Shown: positions 27,836-36,366 of the stretch, piece after piece
How the letters are laid out: each line of letters starts with the position of its first letter
How positions within the stretch are numbered: position 1 is the stretch's first letter
From: Aquincola agrisoli
Lineage (GTDB): Bacteria; Pseudomonadota; Gammaproteobacteria; Burkholderiales; Burkholderiaceae_C
Direction: 5' to 3'
NCBI RefSeq assembly: GCF_036621135.1
Contig: NZ_JAZIBG010000019.1
Location: forward strand, 248,001-312,000
Length of the DNA: 64,000 nucleotides
Position numbers and translations under genes: made by a program
The notes under the pieces: model-generated
Told to the model about the DNA's origin: nothing
Databases searched by the model: none
The model's input: the letters and a program-made list of their open reading frames with translations, nothing else

Positions 27836-28945
27836 ATGGCGCGGCGATTGCACATCTATGTGCCGCATCTGGGCACCGGCGGCGGCGAGTTGTCGCTGAT
27901 GCGGCTGGCGGAAGGGCTGGCCCGGACGGGCTGGGACGTCACCTTCATCGTGCACGGCGAGGCCCGGCGCCCCGCGCCGCTGCCGGCCGCCGTGGGCATC
28001 CGCACGCTGCAGGCGCGGCGCACGCTCGATGCGATCTGGAAGCTGGCCCGCTTCATCCGGCGCGAGAAGGTCGAGCTGCTGCTCACCGCGTTTCCGCACG
28101 GCAACGCGGCCGCGGTCGCTGCGCGGGCCTTGTCCGGCAGCGGGTGCAGGCTGGTGCTGTCGGACCACGCACCGCTGGCGCAGCAGGTGCGCCGCATGGG
28201 CGGCTGGCGGTACCGCCTCGTGCCCTGGATGGTCCGGTGGTGTTATCCGCGGGCCGACGCGGTGGTGGGCGTGTCGTCAGGCGTCTGCGAGGACCTGCGG
28301 GCGCGGCTGCCCGCCAACATGCCGCCGCGGCTGATCTACAACCCCGTGCTGCCGCCGGACCTCGGCGCGTTGTGCACGGCGCCGGCGCCGCATCCGTGGC
28401 TGGCCGATCCGGGATTGAAGGTCGTGCTGTCGGTGTCGAGGCTCAGCAGGGAGAAGAACCTCGGCAGCCTGCTGCAGGCCTTTGCACAGGTCGCGCGGGA
28501 CGATGCCTCGGCCAGGCTGGTGGTGGCCGGCGACGGCCCCGAGAAGGCGGCGCTGGAGCAGCTGGCCCGCGGCTTCGGCCTGGCGGACCGGGTGCACTTT
28601 CCCGGCGAGGTGCGCAATCCGTTCGCCTGGATGAGCCGGGCCCGGGTCTTCGTGCTCGCCTCGCAGTTCGAGGGCTTCGGCAACGTGCTGGTGGAAGCGC
28701 TCGCCGCCGGGGCGCATGTCGTGAGCACCGATTGCCCGGTGGGCCCGCGCGAGATCCTGCGGGGCGGCGACCTGGGCGCGCTGGTGCCGGTCGACGACGC
28801 CCCGGCGCTGTCGTCGGCCATCGCTATGGCGCTGGCGCGGCCGCCCCGAGCCGTCGACCGGCAGTCGATCGCCTCCTACACCCAGGACCGCTCGTGCGCG
28901 GCCTATGCCAGCCTGTTCGAGTCGCTGACGGCGGCCCCGCGCTGA
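27836..28945 (+). CDS. GT4 family glycosyltransferase
   Basis: A 369-residue GT-B fold transferase, presumably cytoplasmic and assembling the repeat unit on undecaprenyl pyrophosphate. The N-terminal HLGTGGGELSLMRLAEGLA is the acceptor-side loop. The C-terminal half has VLSVSRLSREKNLGSLLQAF, VVAGDGPEKAALEQLA and the EX7E motif in FEGFGNVLVEALAAG, then STDCPVGPREIL. The latter resembles N-acetylgalactosamine/amylovoran-type transferases, but donor and acceptor cannot be read. It begins 2 bp after the upstream stop. Confidence 0.9.
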   Translation: MARRLHIYVPHLGTGGGELSLMRLAEGLARTGWDVTFIVHGEARRPAPLPAAVGIRTLQARRTLDAIWKLARFIRREKVELLLTAFPHGNAAAVAARALSGSGCRLVLSDHAPLAQQVRRMGGWRYRLVPWMVRWCYPRADAVVGVSSGVCEDLRARLPANMPPRLIYNPVLPPDLGALCTAPAPHPWLADPGLKVVLSVSRLSREKNLGSLLQAFAQVARDDASARLVVAGDGPEKAALEQLARGFGLADRVHFPGEVRNPFAWMSRARVFVLASQFEGFGNVLVEALAAGAHVVSTDCPVGPREILRGGDLGALVPVDDAPALSSAIAMALARPPRAVDRQSIASYTQDRSCAAYASLFESLTAAPR

Positions 28946-28967
28946 CTTTCCGGAAAGACCCTTTTCG

Positions 28968-30413
28968 ATGCTGCTGCGCCATACCCTCAACTACCTGCCG
29001 GCCCAGATGCTGGCGCCGGTCGCCCAGCTGGCGTCGATCATCCTGTGGACGCACTGGCTGCCTCCGGAGGAAATGGGGTTCTTCGCGCTCGTCACGGCGA
29101 CCCAGGAGCTGACCTACATGCTGTGCATGGGCTGGTTCTCGATGTACGTGCTGCGCTTCCTGCCCGACGCCTCCGAGGGTGCCGCGCGCGACCGCTTCCT
29201 GCGTACCGAAAGCGTGCTGCTGCTGCTGGCCATGGTGCCGGTGGTGGCGGTGGCCGCGGTCACCGCGTGGGTGCTGCCCAGCGCCCATCCGCGCTGGCAC
29301 ACGCTGGTCGCCGTCACCGCCTGCATCGGCAGCCGGATGCTGGCGGCCCACTACGCCGAGCGGGCCCGGGCGCAGTCCTCGTTCGTCGCCTACAACCTGC
29401 TGCAGGCCAGCGGGCCGGTGCTCGGCCTCGGGCTGGGCATGCTCGCGCTGCAGTGGCTCCCGCCGACGGCCACCGTGCTCTGGCTCGGCTATGCGGCCGC
29501 GCAGCTGATCGGGGTGTGCCTGGCGGTGCCGTTGATGGGGGCGCGCCTGCGGGGCGGGCGCCTCGACCGCGAGGTCGTGCGCGAGGCGTGGCGCTTCGGC
29601 AGCCGGTTCCTGGTGCTGGCCGGCCTGGTCTGGGTGGCGGAGAACTACATCCGCTACCTGGTCCAGTGGCAGGTGGGCGCGGCGGCGCTGGGCCTGCTCG
29701 CCGTGGGCTGGGGCCTGGGCAGGCGCTGCGCGACGGTGGGGGTGATGCTGGTCACCACGGCGGCGTTTCCCCTGGCGTCGCGCCTGCTCAACCAGGGGCG
29801 GCGCGAAGATGCCCTGCAGCAGCTGCGCATCAATGCCGGCATGCTGCTGGCCGTCATCCTGCCGCTGACGGTGGGCTTCGGGATCGTCGGGCCGATGCTG
29901 GTGCAGCTGGTCGTCGCCACGGCCTACCGGGATGCCACGGCGGACATCGTCGCGCTGTCGGTGCTGTCGGGCACCTTGCATTGCCTGCACGTGCATGTGA
30001 CCGACCAGCTGCTGGTGCTGGAGCGGCGCTTCGACCTGGCCGCGCGGGTCGACCTGGTGGAGATCGCCGTGGGGGCCACCGCCACGCTGATCGGGCTGCA
30101 CCTGGGCGGGCTGCGCGGCGCCGTGCTGGGCGTGGCCGTCGGTTCGCTGGCCGCGGTGGCCTGCAGCACCTACTGGAGCGGGCAGCTCGGCTTCACCTGG
30201 CCCTGGGGCGATGTGCTGCGGGTGCTGGCCGCGACCGCGGCGATGGCCGCGGTGCTGGTGTGGCTGGGCTCGCGCAGCGGCGTCGGGGCGCTGGTGATGG
30301 AGGTGGCCGCGGGGGCGTCGACCTATGTGGCGGCGATCGCGGTGCTCTACGCCCCGCGGCTGCTGAAGGAACTGCAGCTGCGCCGGCGGGCGGCGGCGCC
30401 GCCGGCGGTGTGA
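28968..30413 (+). CDS. Wzx-like polysaccharide flippase (MOP superfamily)
   Basis: A 481-residue integral membrane protein with about 12-14 hydrophobic helices spread along its length (for example LLLLAMVPVVAVAAVTAWVLP and MLLAVILPLTVGFGIVGPML). It begins with YLPAQMLAPVAQLASIIL and TQELTYMLCMGWFSMYVLR, typical of Wzx/polysaccharide-synthesis flippases. It would move lipid-linked repeat units across the inner membrane for the Wzy-like polymerase. It is the last forward gene of the compact operon and converges on the FemAB-like gene 10 bp downstream. Confidence 0.87.
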   Translation: MLLRHTLNYLPAQMLAPVAQLASIILWTHWLPPEEMGFFALVTATQELTYMLCMGWFSMYVLRFLPDASEGAARDRFLRTESVLLLLAMVPVVAVAAVTAWVLPSAHPRWHTLVAVTACIGSRMLAAHYAERARAQSSFVAYNLLQASGPVLGLGLGMLALQWLPPTATVLWLGYAAAQLIGVCLAVPLMGARLRGGRLDREVVREAWRFGSRFLVLAGLVWVAENYIRYLVQWQVGAAALGLLAVGWGLGRRCATVGVMLVTTAAFPLASRLLNQGRREDALQQLRINAGMLLAVILPLTVGFGIVGPMLVQLVVATAYRDATADIVALSVLSGTLHCLHVHVTDQLLVLERRFDLAARVDLVEIAVGATATLIGLHLGGLRGAVLGVAVGSLAAVACSTYWSGQLGFTWPWGDVLRVLAATAAMAAVLVWLGSRSGVGALVMEVAAGASTYVAAIAVLYAPRLLKELQLRRRAAAPPAV

Positions 30414-30423
30414 GCGCGCGGCC

Positions 30424-31575
30424 TCAGCGCCGCCGCTTCTCGAGCCACCGGACGCACCACGGCTGGCGCTTCAAGGCCCGCTTCGCGCGCCAGCCCTGCA
30501 GTGCCACCCACCCGCGCCAAGACAACGCGAGGCGTCCGTCCCACAGCGGCGTCGGGCGGACCTGGAAGACCCGCTTGTGGAAATAGTCGCCGATGGCGAA
30601 ATCGAAGTACCTGCAGCCCTGCTGGTGGAGGTGATGCATGGTCCGTTCAATCAGCAGCTTGCCTGGCGAGCAGGGTTTCCAGGTATCGCCGGCATGGCAG
30701 ATGCGCAACATCACATAGCGGCCCTGGTGATGGATGCCGTAGAGCACGGCCACGACGTCTTGCGCCGAAACCAGGGCCGTCAGAATCACTTCGCCGGTTT
30801 CGAGTCCTGACTGGAGCCGGTCTTGGTAGAAGGCGCGGTAGGCTGGCTTGTCGAGCTGGTAGGCCGCGCCGGCATGCTGCATTCTTGCTGACTGAAGAGT
30901 TTCCAAGGCCTGGAACAAGGAATTCGCTTCGCCCTGGTTCGTTGCCCGGACGAACCGCGCATCGGGGTATTTCTGGAAAACGCGCCAAGAGCGCTCGAGT
31001 TCCTTGCGGACGGTTTTTTCCAACGAATAACGCCAGCCGTCCCAATCGTCCCCCAGCTGAACATGGTTGCCGAAGAAATCGCAGGGTTGTGCAGGCATGA
31101 GCGCGTGCAACGCAGCATTGCCCGGCGTGTGGAGCATCTTGCCCAGCGCGAGCAGGTCATGGCCACGCAGCGCCTGCCGAACGACCCGGCGCAAGGCCTG
31201 TCGTTGCGAGGGGTCGAACTTGAACGAAGCGTTGCATAGCGCGGCGTTGTAGTCCGTTATACCGAGATCGGCCATTTCCACCCTGCGCAGCCCGGCGGCG
31301 CGCCGGCTGATCAGCGGCAGGAGCAGCACGTCACGCCCCGCGCCGTCGCTGATGCACAGCCAAAGCGGTAGCACGCCGGGCTGGGCGCCGAGCTGCCGAT
31401 ACCACGCCTGCAGCCAGCCTGCCGCCTGGAAGGCCGAAGGCGCCCCGCCCGGCATCGCCTCATACCGTCGCAGGAAGCTGCAAATATCGGCTGAAAATTC
31501 GGCGCGGAAGAGCGCGGGGTATGCGGGTTGTGCCACGGGGTGATAATTTCGGATGCGCACCCTTATTTTCCGCAA
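30424..31575 (-). CDS. FemAB/CelD (BcsL)-like GNAT-fold acyltransferase
   Basis: A 383-residue soluble protein of the CelD/BcsL-FemAB type, found in cellulose and exopolysaccharide loci, with tandem GNAT folds. Visible features are TVRKELERSWRVFQ, ALETLQSARMQHAG and the C-terminal QGCRYFDFAIGDYFHKRVFQV. It probably acylates a sugar or a carrier molecule. The longest frame starts with TTG at 31575. In-frame GTG codons at 31560 and 31536 are alternatives, the first preceded by AAGG. It is slightly less GC-rich than its neighbours. Confidence 0.78.
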   Translation of the reverse strand: MRKIRVRIRNYHPVAQPAYPALFRAEFSADICSFLRRYEAMPGGAPSAFQAAGWLQAWYRQLGAQPGVLPLWLCISDGAGRDVLLLPLISRRAAGLRRVEMADLGITDYNAALCNASFKFDPSQRQALRRVVRQALRGHDLLALGKMLHTPGNAALHALMPAQPCDFFGNHVQLGDDWDGWRYSLEKTVRKELERSWRVFQKYPDARFVRATNQGEANSLFQALETLQSARMQHAGAAYQLDKPAYRAFYQDRLQSGLETGEVILTALVSAQDVVAVLYGIHHQGRYVMLRICHAGDTWKPCSPGKLLIERTMHHLHQQGCRYFDFAIGDYFHKRVFQVRPTPLWDGRLALSWRGWVALQGWRAKRALKRQPWCVRWLEKRRR

Positions 31576-31725
31576 GGATCATCTGGCAGTAAAGGGTTTT
31601 GTCGACGCCGCTCCCCACGCACGTGCGGGAATGCGCACGGATACCTCCCTGGCTCGACGCAACTGCCGGGTTTTCTGTCAGGCTTTTGTAGAATGCCCTT
31701 CCATCGTTCCTCCGGAATTTGTCGG

Positions 31726-32604
31726 GTGGTGGAAGCAGAAAATCCGAGTCGCAGTGGCCTGCGGTTGACGTCCTTCTCGATGGCCGAATTCCCGGCCGCG
31801 ATGGACCTGCTGGCGCTGGGTTATCCCCGCACGCCCAGGAGCTTCTGGGAGGCGGGCCGCCGCCGGCTGCAGGCCGTGCCGCCCAACCAGGCCGACCAGC
31901 CGCTGGGCATGTTCCTGGAGCATGAGGGCCGCAGGCGCGGACTGGTGCTGGGTTTCAGCGGCAAGAGCGCCGAAGGGCAGCACAACCGCAATCTGTCGAG
32001 CTGGTTCATCGATCCATCGGCGCGGGTGCATGCGCTGTGGATGGCGCGCGAACTCTGCCCCGACGCCTGCGCCACCGCCTTCACCCTGTTGACGCCGGTG
32101 AGGGCCGTGCGCCGGCTGTTCCGCCACGTGCCGTTCCGCGCCGTCAGCCACCAGGCCGTCGTCGTGTGGACGCCCAAGGTCGCGATGCGCGCGCGCCCGG
32201 GGGTGCGCCTGCTCGGCCGCGCCGCCACGGTGGAGGCCGTGCGCGATCCCTGGACGCGCCGCGCACTGGAGGACCATGGCCGCCTCGGCTGCCTGGTCTG
32301 CGGCATCGAGGTGGGCGGGTCGGTGGTGCCGCTGGTCTTCCGTGCCCGCCGCCGTGTCCGGCTGCTGCCGGTGGCCGAACTGATCTACACCCCGTCGGTG
32401 GCCGCCGTCGTCGAGCACGCCGGCAACATCGGCAGGTACCTGCTCCAGCGCGGCTGGCCCTGCATGGAGTTCGAGGCGGCCGAGGACGAGGAGCTGCCGT
32501 TTCCGTGCACACGGCTGTTCCGTCGCCGTTTTGCACGGGGGCCTTACACCCGCCACGGCATCGATCACCTCTATTCGGAGCTGGTGTACCTCGGCGTGGA
32601 CTGA
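31726..32604 (+). CDS. Acyltransferase-like protein of the exopolysaccharide locus
   Basis: About 292 residues from a GTG at 31726, preceded by CCGGA. In-frame ATGs at 31693 and 31780 are alternatives. The N-terminal FPAAMDLLALGYPRTPRSFWEAG followed by GLVLGFSG resembles GNAT-type acyltransferases. The C-terminal half repeats a similar pattern and ends ELPFPCTRLFRRRF. I see no clear acetyl-CoA-binding loop, so catalytic activity is uncertain. It is divergent from the FemAB-like gene and convergent with the cupin gene. Confidence 0.62.
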   Translation: MVEAENPSRSGLRLTSFSMAEFPAAMDLLALGYPRTPRSFWEAGRRRLQAVPPNQADQPLGMFLEHEGRRRGLVLGFSGKSAEGQHNRNLSSWFIDPSARVHALWMARELCPDACATAFTLLTPVRAVRRLFRHVPFRAVSHQAVVVWTPKVAMRARPGVRLLGRAATVEAVRDPWTRRALEDHGRLGCLVCGIEVGGSVVPLVFRARRRVRLLPVAELIYTPSVAAVVEHAGNIGRYLLQRGWPCMEFEAAEDEELPFPCTRLFRRRFARGPYTRHGIDHLYSELVYLGVD

Positions 32605-32634
32605 GTGCCCCTGCGGCCGGCCCTCAGCGCCGGC

Positions 32635-33582
32635 TCAGCGATAGAACGGCGGGATGTCGCGCATCAGGCCGGCGGCCGTGCGGTCGAGCCGGAAGTCGAT
32701 CGGGCGTTGCAGCCGCTGCACGCGGCGCGACCAAGGGCTGCGCCGCCACGCGGCCTGCAGCGCGGCCTTCATCCAGAAGCCCGGTCCCTGCAGCTCGCGG
32801 CCCGACGGGTGGAGCTTCAGGTGGCGGCGCAGGATGCCGTTGGCCATCGTGACCATCTGCGAACGCCGGATGCCCGGCGTCCAGTGCTCGGTGGTCACCG
32901 AGACGTTCAGGCAGTCGTGGTTCTCGACCCGATGCGGCGCGTTCAGCGGCCAGTGCAGCATGGCGCCCGGTGCCAGCTCGAAGACGCGGGCCTGCTGGTC
33001 GAAGGCCGGGTCGTAGGGCATCTTGACCTCGACGCCGGTCAGCGCGATGTCTTCCAGCGCGGCCGGCGGCAGGAAGGGCGGCCTCGCGGGGTAGAGGTAG
33101 ACGCGCTTGCGGCCGGCCACCTGCCACAGGGCCTGGCCCGGCAGGTCCGCGTGGTAGTGCACGTGGATGCCGGGCGACGAGATCAGGATCCCCATGCGCA
33201 AGGCACTGGGTTCGAAACCCGGCACGCGCTCGGCCAGCTCGGCATACGCGGCGTCCAGCAGGCGGGCATAGCGGGCGTCGACCAGGTGGACGTTGCGCAG
33301 GTTGAGCCACATGCGTCCCTGGGCGATCGCCTCGATCACCTCCTGCCCATTGAAGTCGCCGATGTCGCCTTCGCGCCACTGGCGGGCCGCCTCGCCCTGC
33401 AGGCTGGTGCGCACCAGCGCGTAGTGCTCGGCCGGATAGCGCTCGATCAGGCCCGCAAGGGCCTCCCGGCTGAACAAGGGGTGCTCGTGCCAGCGGTGCG
33501 CCAGCTTCAGCTCGGCATGTCCCCATTGCCGGGTGTCGCTGTCCTGCCACGCGGGGAACAGGGGAGAGGGGGTGTCGTCCAC
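32635..33582 (-). CDS. Cupin/JmjC-like oxygenase-family protein
   Basis: A 315-residue protein with a double-stranded beta-helix core: HVHYHADLPGQALWQVAG carries a metal-binding His144-x-Asp146 pair, and LHWPLNAPHRVENHD supplies a later His. This is the pattern of Fe(II)/2-oxoglutarate hydroxylases of the cupin-like/JmjC group. A modification role is inferred, but the substrate is unknown. It sits at the distal end of the exopolysaccharide locus, convergent with the acyltransferase-like gene and upstream of no other gene on its strand. Confidence 0.75.
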   Translation of the reverse strand: MDDTPSPLFPAWQDSDTRQWGHAELKLAHRWHEHPLFSREALAGLIERYPAEHYALVRTSLQGEAARQWREGDIGDFNGQEVIEAIAQGRMWLNLRNVHLVDARYARLLDAAYAELAERVPGFEPSALRMGILISSPGIHVHYHADLPGQALWQVAGRKRVYLYPARPPFLPPAALEDIALTGVEVKMPYDPAFDQQARVFELAPGAMLHWPLNAPHRVENHDCLNVSVTTEHWTPGIRRSQMVTMANGILRRHLKLHPSGRELQGPGFWMKAALQAAWRRSPWSRRVQRLQRPIDFRLDRTAAGLMRDIPPFYR

Positions 33583-33679
33583 AGGAGAAGTCGTGCAAAG
33601 CCGCGAACGATAGCCATCCCCCTGAAGGGCCGCCCGCCCTGGTCTGGGTGGTCGGGCCCGGAAAGGCGCGCCAGACGTG

Positions 33680-33701
33680 AAAAAGGCCCCTTGCGGGGCC
33701 T
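33680..33701 (-). terminator. Intrinsic terminator of efp
   Basis: On the minus strand the sequence reads AGGCCCC-GCAA-GGGGCCT followed by a T tract. This is a 7-bp GC-rich stem with a tetraloop, placed 20 bp after the efp stop. Confidence 0.88.
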
Positions 33702-33721
33702 CTTGTGCAGCGCGGCGGGGC

Positions 33722-34276
33722 TCAGACGCGCTTGCGGTATTCGTGCGTGCGGGTGTCGATTTCGATCTTGTCGCCGCTCTCGACGAACAGCGGTACCGAG
33801 ATCTCGAAGCCGGTGCCGACCAGCTTGGCGGGCTTCATGACCTTGCCCGAGGTGTCGCCCTTGACGGCCGGCTCGGTCTCGATCTCGCGGACCACGGTGG
33901 TGGGCAGTTCGACCGAGATGGCCTTGCCGTCGTAGAAGACGACTTCGACGGGCATGTTGTCTTCCAGGTAGGAGATCGCGTCGCCCATGTTCTCGGCCTC
34001 GACCTCGAACTGGTTGTATTCGCTGTCCATGAACACATACATCGGATCGGCGAAGTACGTGTACGTGCACTCCTTCTTGTCCAGGATGATCTGGTCCATC
34101 TTGTCGTCCGCCTTGAAGACGACTTCCGCACCGCCGCCGTTGAGCAGGTTCTTCATCTTGATGCGGACGGTGGCGGCGCCGCGGCCGCCGCGGCTGTATT
34201 CGGTGCGCAGCACGACCATCGGGTCCTTGCCTTGCATGATGACGTTGCCAGCGCGGATTTCCTGAGCGAGTTTCAT
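33722..34276 (-). CDS. efp: Translation elongation factor P, Arg32 type
   Basis: A 184-residue EF-P that rescues ribosomes stalled at polyproline. The N-terminal KOW domain carries Arg32 at the loop tip in YSRGGRGAATV, where enterobacterial EF-P has lysine. Arg32 is the residue rhamnosylated by EarP in Pseudomonas and many betaproteobacteria. The OB domains follow (YFADPMYVFMD, NMPVEVVFYDGKAISVELP, TRTHEYRKRV). I chose the ATG at 34276 from the conserved MKLAQEIRAGNV start; the open frame extends far upstream. earP is at 50437-51606. Confidence 0.96.
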   Translation of the reverse strand: MKLAQEIRAGNVIMQGKDPMVVLRTEYSRGGRGAATVRIKMKNLLNGGGAEVVFKADDKMDQIILDKKECTYTYFADPMYVFMDSEYNQFEVEAENMGDAISYLEDNMPVEVVFYDGKAISVELPTTVVREIETEPAVKGDTSGKVMKPAKLVGTGFEISVPLFVESGDKIEIDTRTHEYRKRV

Positions 34277-34569
34277 AGCGGGTCTCGTGTTCCGTAGGGC
34301 GTCGTGGGGGGTGGTGACGCCGGTGTAGGGCGCGGACCCTTGCCGGGAACGCGCAAAGCCCGTCATTCTAGCCGGACGGGCGCCCGCCGGCCAGTGCGGT
34401 GTGGGCGAGCCCGGCGGGGCATGAACCGAAAAAGCCGGCATTCCCGTGCCACTACGGGCAACTGCAAGTGCCTGACAGCCATCACCCTTCGGTTTCTGAT
34501 TGGAAATGCCGATAGGCCTTGCGGGCTGTCGGAAATTGTCCTCGCCCGCCCCGCACTTGCCGTACCCCG
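34277..34569. other. Divergent intergenic region between efp and the two-partner-secretion genes
   Basis: A stretch of 293 bp with no credible gene. It must contain the efp promoter and the tpsBA promoter. Part of it (about 34430-34515) is less GC-rich. I see no consensus -35/-10 pair or recognisable riboswitch. Confidence 0.5.
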
Positions 34570-36282
34570 ATGCCTTCATTGCCACGCCGCCACCACCTCC
34601 CCTCCACCCTCGCCCTGGCCGCCTGGCTGTGCTGCCTGGCGCCGCTGGCGGCGCAGACGCTGCCGAGCCAGCTGCCGTCGGGCGCCGAACCCGGCCGCGC
34701 GCCCGCCCGGCCCTTGCTGCCCACGCCCGGCATGTCGGCACCGCCCGTGAGCGTGCCGCAGGCCAGCGCTGCGCAGGCGCCGGCCGGCGCCGAGCAGCTG
34801 CGGTTCACGCTGCGCGAGTGGGTGATCGAGGGCCACACGGCCTTCAGCACCGAATCGCTGCAGCCGCTGTACGCGGACCTGGTCGGCCGCGAGATCACCG
34901 TGGCGCGGGCCTTCGAGGCCGCCAACGCGATCGAGCTGCGCTACCGCAACGCCGGCTACGTCACCTCTCGCGTGATCGTGCCCGCCCAGGCCATCGAGGA
35001 CGGGCGCTTCCGCGTCGTCGTGGTCGAGGGCTTCATCGACCGCATCGAGCTGCGCGGCGACATCGGCGCGGCGCAGGCCGCCGTCGAGCGCCTGCTGGCG
35101 CCGCTGCGCGGCGTGCGGCCGGTGAGCGTGGCGGAGATCGAACGCCGCCTGCTGATCGCCAACGACATCCCCGGCCTCACCGTGCGCGCCACGCTCGAGC
35201 CCTCGGCCACCGCGCAGGGCGCTTCGGCGATGGTGGTGCAGGTGACGCGGGACGAGGTGGACGCCTCGTGGTCCATCGACAACCGCAATTCGCCGTACCT
35301 GGGCGATGCGCAGGCCACCGGCACGGTCGCCTGGAACGCCCTGGGCACCCAGGCCACCCGCCTGTCGCTGAGCGGCCGGGTGTCGGTGCCGCTGAACCGC
35401 AGCCAGTACGTCGGCGCCAACGTCGACACGCTGCTGGGCGCCAACGGCGCCACGCTGGGCCTGGCCGCCTCGGCCGCCCGCTCCCATCCCGGGCGCGAGC
35501 TGGACGTGCTGGACGTGCGCAGCCGCGTCGGCGCCGCCAGCGCCACGCTGACCTATCCGCTGATCCGCTCGCGCGAGCAGAACCTGCGCGCCGTCGGCCA
35601 GTTCGAGGCGCGTGACGTGGCGACCGACATCACCGGCATCGCCTTCACCCGCGACCGCCTGCGCATCGCGCGCTTCGGCCTGAGCTACGACCGCACCGAC
35701 AGCCACGACGGCATCACCGCGCTGCGCGGCACGCTGCACCGCGGCCTCGACGGCCTCGGCGCGACCGACAACGGCAACGCGCGGGCGTCGCGGCCCGACG
35801 GCCGCATCGACTTCTTCAAGTTGACCGCAGAGGCCACGCGGCTGCAGCAGTTAGGCCAACGCTGGAGCCTGCTGGCCACCGTCGCGGCCCAGCTCAGCGC
35901 CGACCCCCTGCTGGCGAGCGAGGAGATGGGCCTCGGCGGCGCCAGCTTCGGCCGCGGCTACGACGAGGGCGAGGTGTCCGGCGACAGCGGCATCGCCGCG
36001 TCGGTCGAGCTGCGCTACGTGCTGCCGCGGCCCGAGACGGCTCCGGCCTGGCTGCAGCAGTTGCAGGCCTACGGCTTCGCCGACGGCGGCCGCGTGCGTG
36101 CCCGCGCGCCCAAGCCCGCGCCCGAGCGCCGGACGCTGTCGTCGGTGGGCGGGGGCCTGCGCGCCGCCCTCGGCCAAGGCCTCTTCGCGACGATCGAGAT
36201 CGCGCAGCCCACCAGCGGCGACGTGAAGACCCGCGACAACAAGCACCCCCGCGTGTTCGTCAGCCTTTCGGCGCGCTACTGA
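34570..36282 (+). CDS. ShlB/FhaC family two-partner-secretion transporter (TpsB)
   Basis: A 570-residue outer-membrane Omp85-type pore. It has a signal peptide (LALAAWLCCLAPLAAQ), a proline-rich linker, two POTRA domains (about 80-230; REWVIEGHTAFS, RYRNAGYVTSRVIVPAQ, VVEGFIDRIELRGDIG) and a 16-stranded barrel. The conserved lid-loop motif appears as SFGRGYDEGE. The C-terminus ends in an aromatic residue (FVSLSARY), as required for barrel insertion. It should secrete the TpsA adhesin encoded 84 bp downstream. The ATG at 34570 places the signal peptide correctly. Confidence 0.92.
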   Translation: MPSLPRRHHLPSTLALAAWLCCLAPLAAQTLPSQLPSGAEPGRAPARPLLPTPGMSAPPVSVPQASAAQAPAGAEQLRFTLREWVIEGHTAFSTESLQPLYADLVGREITVARAFEAANAIELRYRNAGYVTSRVIVPAQAIEDGRFRVVVVEGFIDRIELRGDIGAAQAAVERLLAPLRGVRPVSVAEIERRLLIANDIPGLTVRATLEPSATAQGASAMVVQVTRDEVDASWSIDNRNSPYLGDAQATGTVAWNALGTQATRLSLSGRVSVPLNRSQYVGANVDTLLGANGATLGLAASAARSHPGRELDVLDVRSRVGAASATLTYPLIRSREQNLRAVGQFEARDVATDITGIAFTRDRLRIARFGLSYDRTDSHDGITALRGTLHRGLDGLGATDNGNARASRPDGRIDFFKLTAEATRLQQLGQRWSLLATVAAQLSADPLLASEEMGLGGASFGRGYDEGEVSGDSGIAASVELRYVLPRPETAPAWLQQLQAYGFADGGRVRARAPKPAPERRTLSSVGGGLRAALGQGLFATIEIAQPTSGDVKTRDNKHPRVFVSLSARY

Positions 36283-36366
36283 GCGCCCGCCCCGCCTGGC
36301 CTGCCGCCCCGCCCGCGCGGCCCCGTGCGCCGTCCTGAGCCACCAGAACACAGAAAGTCGTTGACC

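Noticed and set aside
31553..31768. Short plus-strand frame at the start of the acyltransferase-like gene
   Set aside because: Seventy-one codons with no recognisable domain; the following frame carries the acyltransferase-like similarity, and no frameshift evidence joins them.
34430..34515. Possible c-di-GMP riboswitch in the leader of the two-partner-secretion genes
   Set aside because: Short complementary segments (CCCGTG, CGGGCA) are present, but the conserved GEMM core sequence is not, so there is no support for a riboswitch.
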